Notes under the pieces: model-generated | What the model saw: the letters and a program-made list of their open reading frames with translations, nothing else | Told to the model about the DNA's origin: nothing | Database searches by the model: none | Assembly (NCBI GenBank): GCA_903921835.1 | Contig: CAIXRL010000496.1 | Span: 1 to 5,603 of the forward strand | Length of the DNA: 5,603 bases | Direction of reading: 5' to 3' | Origin: Candidatus Eiseniibacteriota bacterium | GTDB lineage: Bacteria > Eisenbacteria > RBG-16-71-46 | Shown here: one piece after another, positions 5,441-5,603 of the stretch | Position numbering within the stretch: position 1 is the stretch's first letter | How the letters are laid out: the number at the start of each line of letters is the position of its first letter | Made by a program: the position numbers and the translations under genes

Positions 5441-5603
5441 CGCGTGTCCGGGCCCTCCGGCCCCGACCGGCGCTCCACGGCTGCGCTTGGGGCCGGCCGC
5501 CCGACGGCCGCGCGCGGGGCCGTCCCATACCATCCCTGCAGCCGGCTGCCGCGCTTCCAGCGTCGCCGCGCCGCTGCCGCCCGTGCCGCCGCCCGCCCGC
5601 GCC
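5441..5603. other. Extremely GC-rich stretch with no supportable gene
   Basis: This segment upstream of the repeat holds no convincing coding region. Frames on both strands are open largely because stop codons are rare at this composition, and their products are Pro/Arg/Gly/Ala-rich without recognisable motifs. An 8-bp inverted repeat, CCGGCCCC (5457-5464) with GGGGCCGG (5489-5496), could be the terminator-like remnant of an upstream gene but lacks a T-run. The end of an upstream minus-strand gene, or the start of a plus-strand one, could lie beyond the right edge. Confidence 0.4.

Noticed and set aside
5457..5496. Inverted repeat CCGGCCCC/GGGGCCGG as a terminator of an upstream gene
   Set aside because: The loop is 24 nt, there is no T-run on either side, several competing pairings exist, and no upstream gene is identifiable. 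It is noted only within the description of the right-end region.
5288..5533. N-terminal extension of the GH57-like frame by 82 residues to an ATG at 5533, or by 20 residues to an ATG at 5347
   Set aside because: The extension is Pro/Arg/Gly-rich, translates the tandem repeat and crosses the candidate promoter. It would also bury a clear signal peptide internally. The ATG at 5347 lies beside the -10 box.

Overview
This is a very GC-rich bacterial window whose two recognisable genes both lie on the minus strand. The larger one encodes a secreted, multidomain glycoside hydrolase ending in a FlgD/T9SS-sorting-like C-terminal module (Pro-Asn-Pro-Ser start, Leu-Val-Leu-Met-Pro end). That tail, together with the high GC content and strong G/C preference at third codon positions, points by inference to a high-GC diderm lineage near the FCB group, such as Candidatus Eisenbacteria, Latescibacteria or Krumholzibacteria. 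No marker gene is present to prove this.

Layout in the direction of transcription (high to low coordinates): 5603-5441 is extremely GC-rich DNA with no gene I can support. 5440-5378 is a 32-bp-period direct repeat carrying four copies of CGGGTTGGGG. It forms two strict G-quadruplex patterns on the plus strand and abuts a plausible sigma70-type promoter (-35 at 5378-5373, -10 at 5355-5350). A short leader with two small hairpins leads to an ATG at 5287. From 5287 to 1064 runs a 1407-residue exported GH57-like alpha-glucan-active enzyme. The 102-bp gap that follows (1063-962) has a strong hairpin and a second smaller one. From 961 to beyond the left edge runs a lipoprotein solute-binding protein of the MalE (maltose/maltodextrin) type, with 320 residues visible and no stop.

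The two genes make a coherent pair. An exported GH57 enzyme with beta-sandwich and carbohydrate-binding-like modules would cut alpha-glucan outside the cytoplasm, and the adjacent MalE-like lipoprotein would capture the oligosaccharides for an ABC importer. Its permease genes would be expected just beyond the left edge. This link is inferred from protein families and gene adjacency. The features most worth a second look are the repeat array at the promoter, the divergent catalytic signature and unusual domain order of the GH57-like protein, and the intergenic hairpin that may set the relative expression of the two genes.
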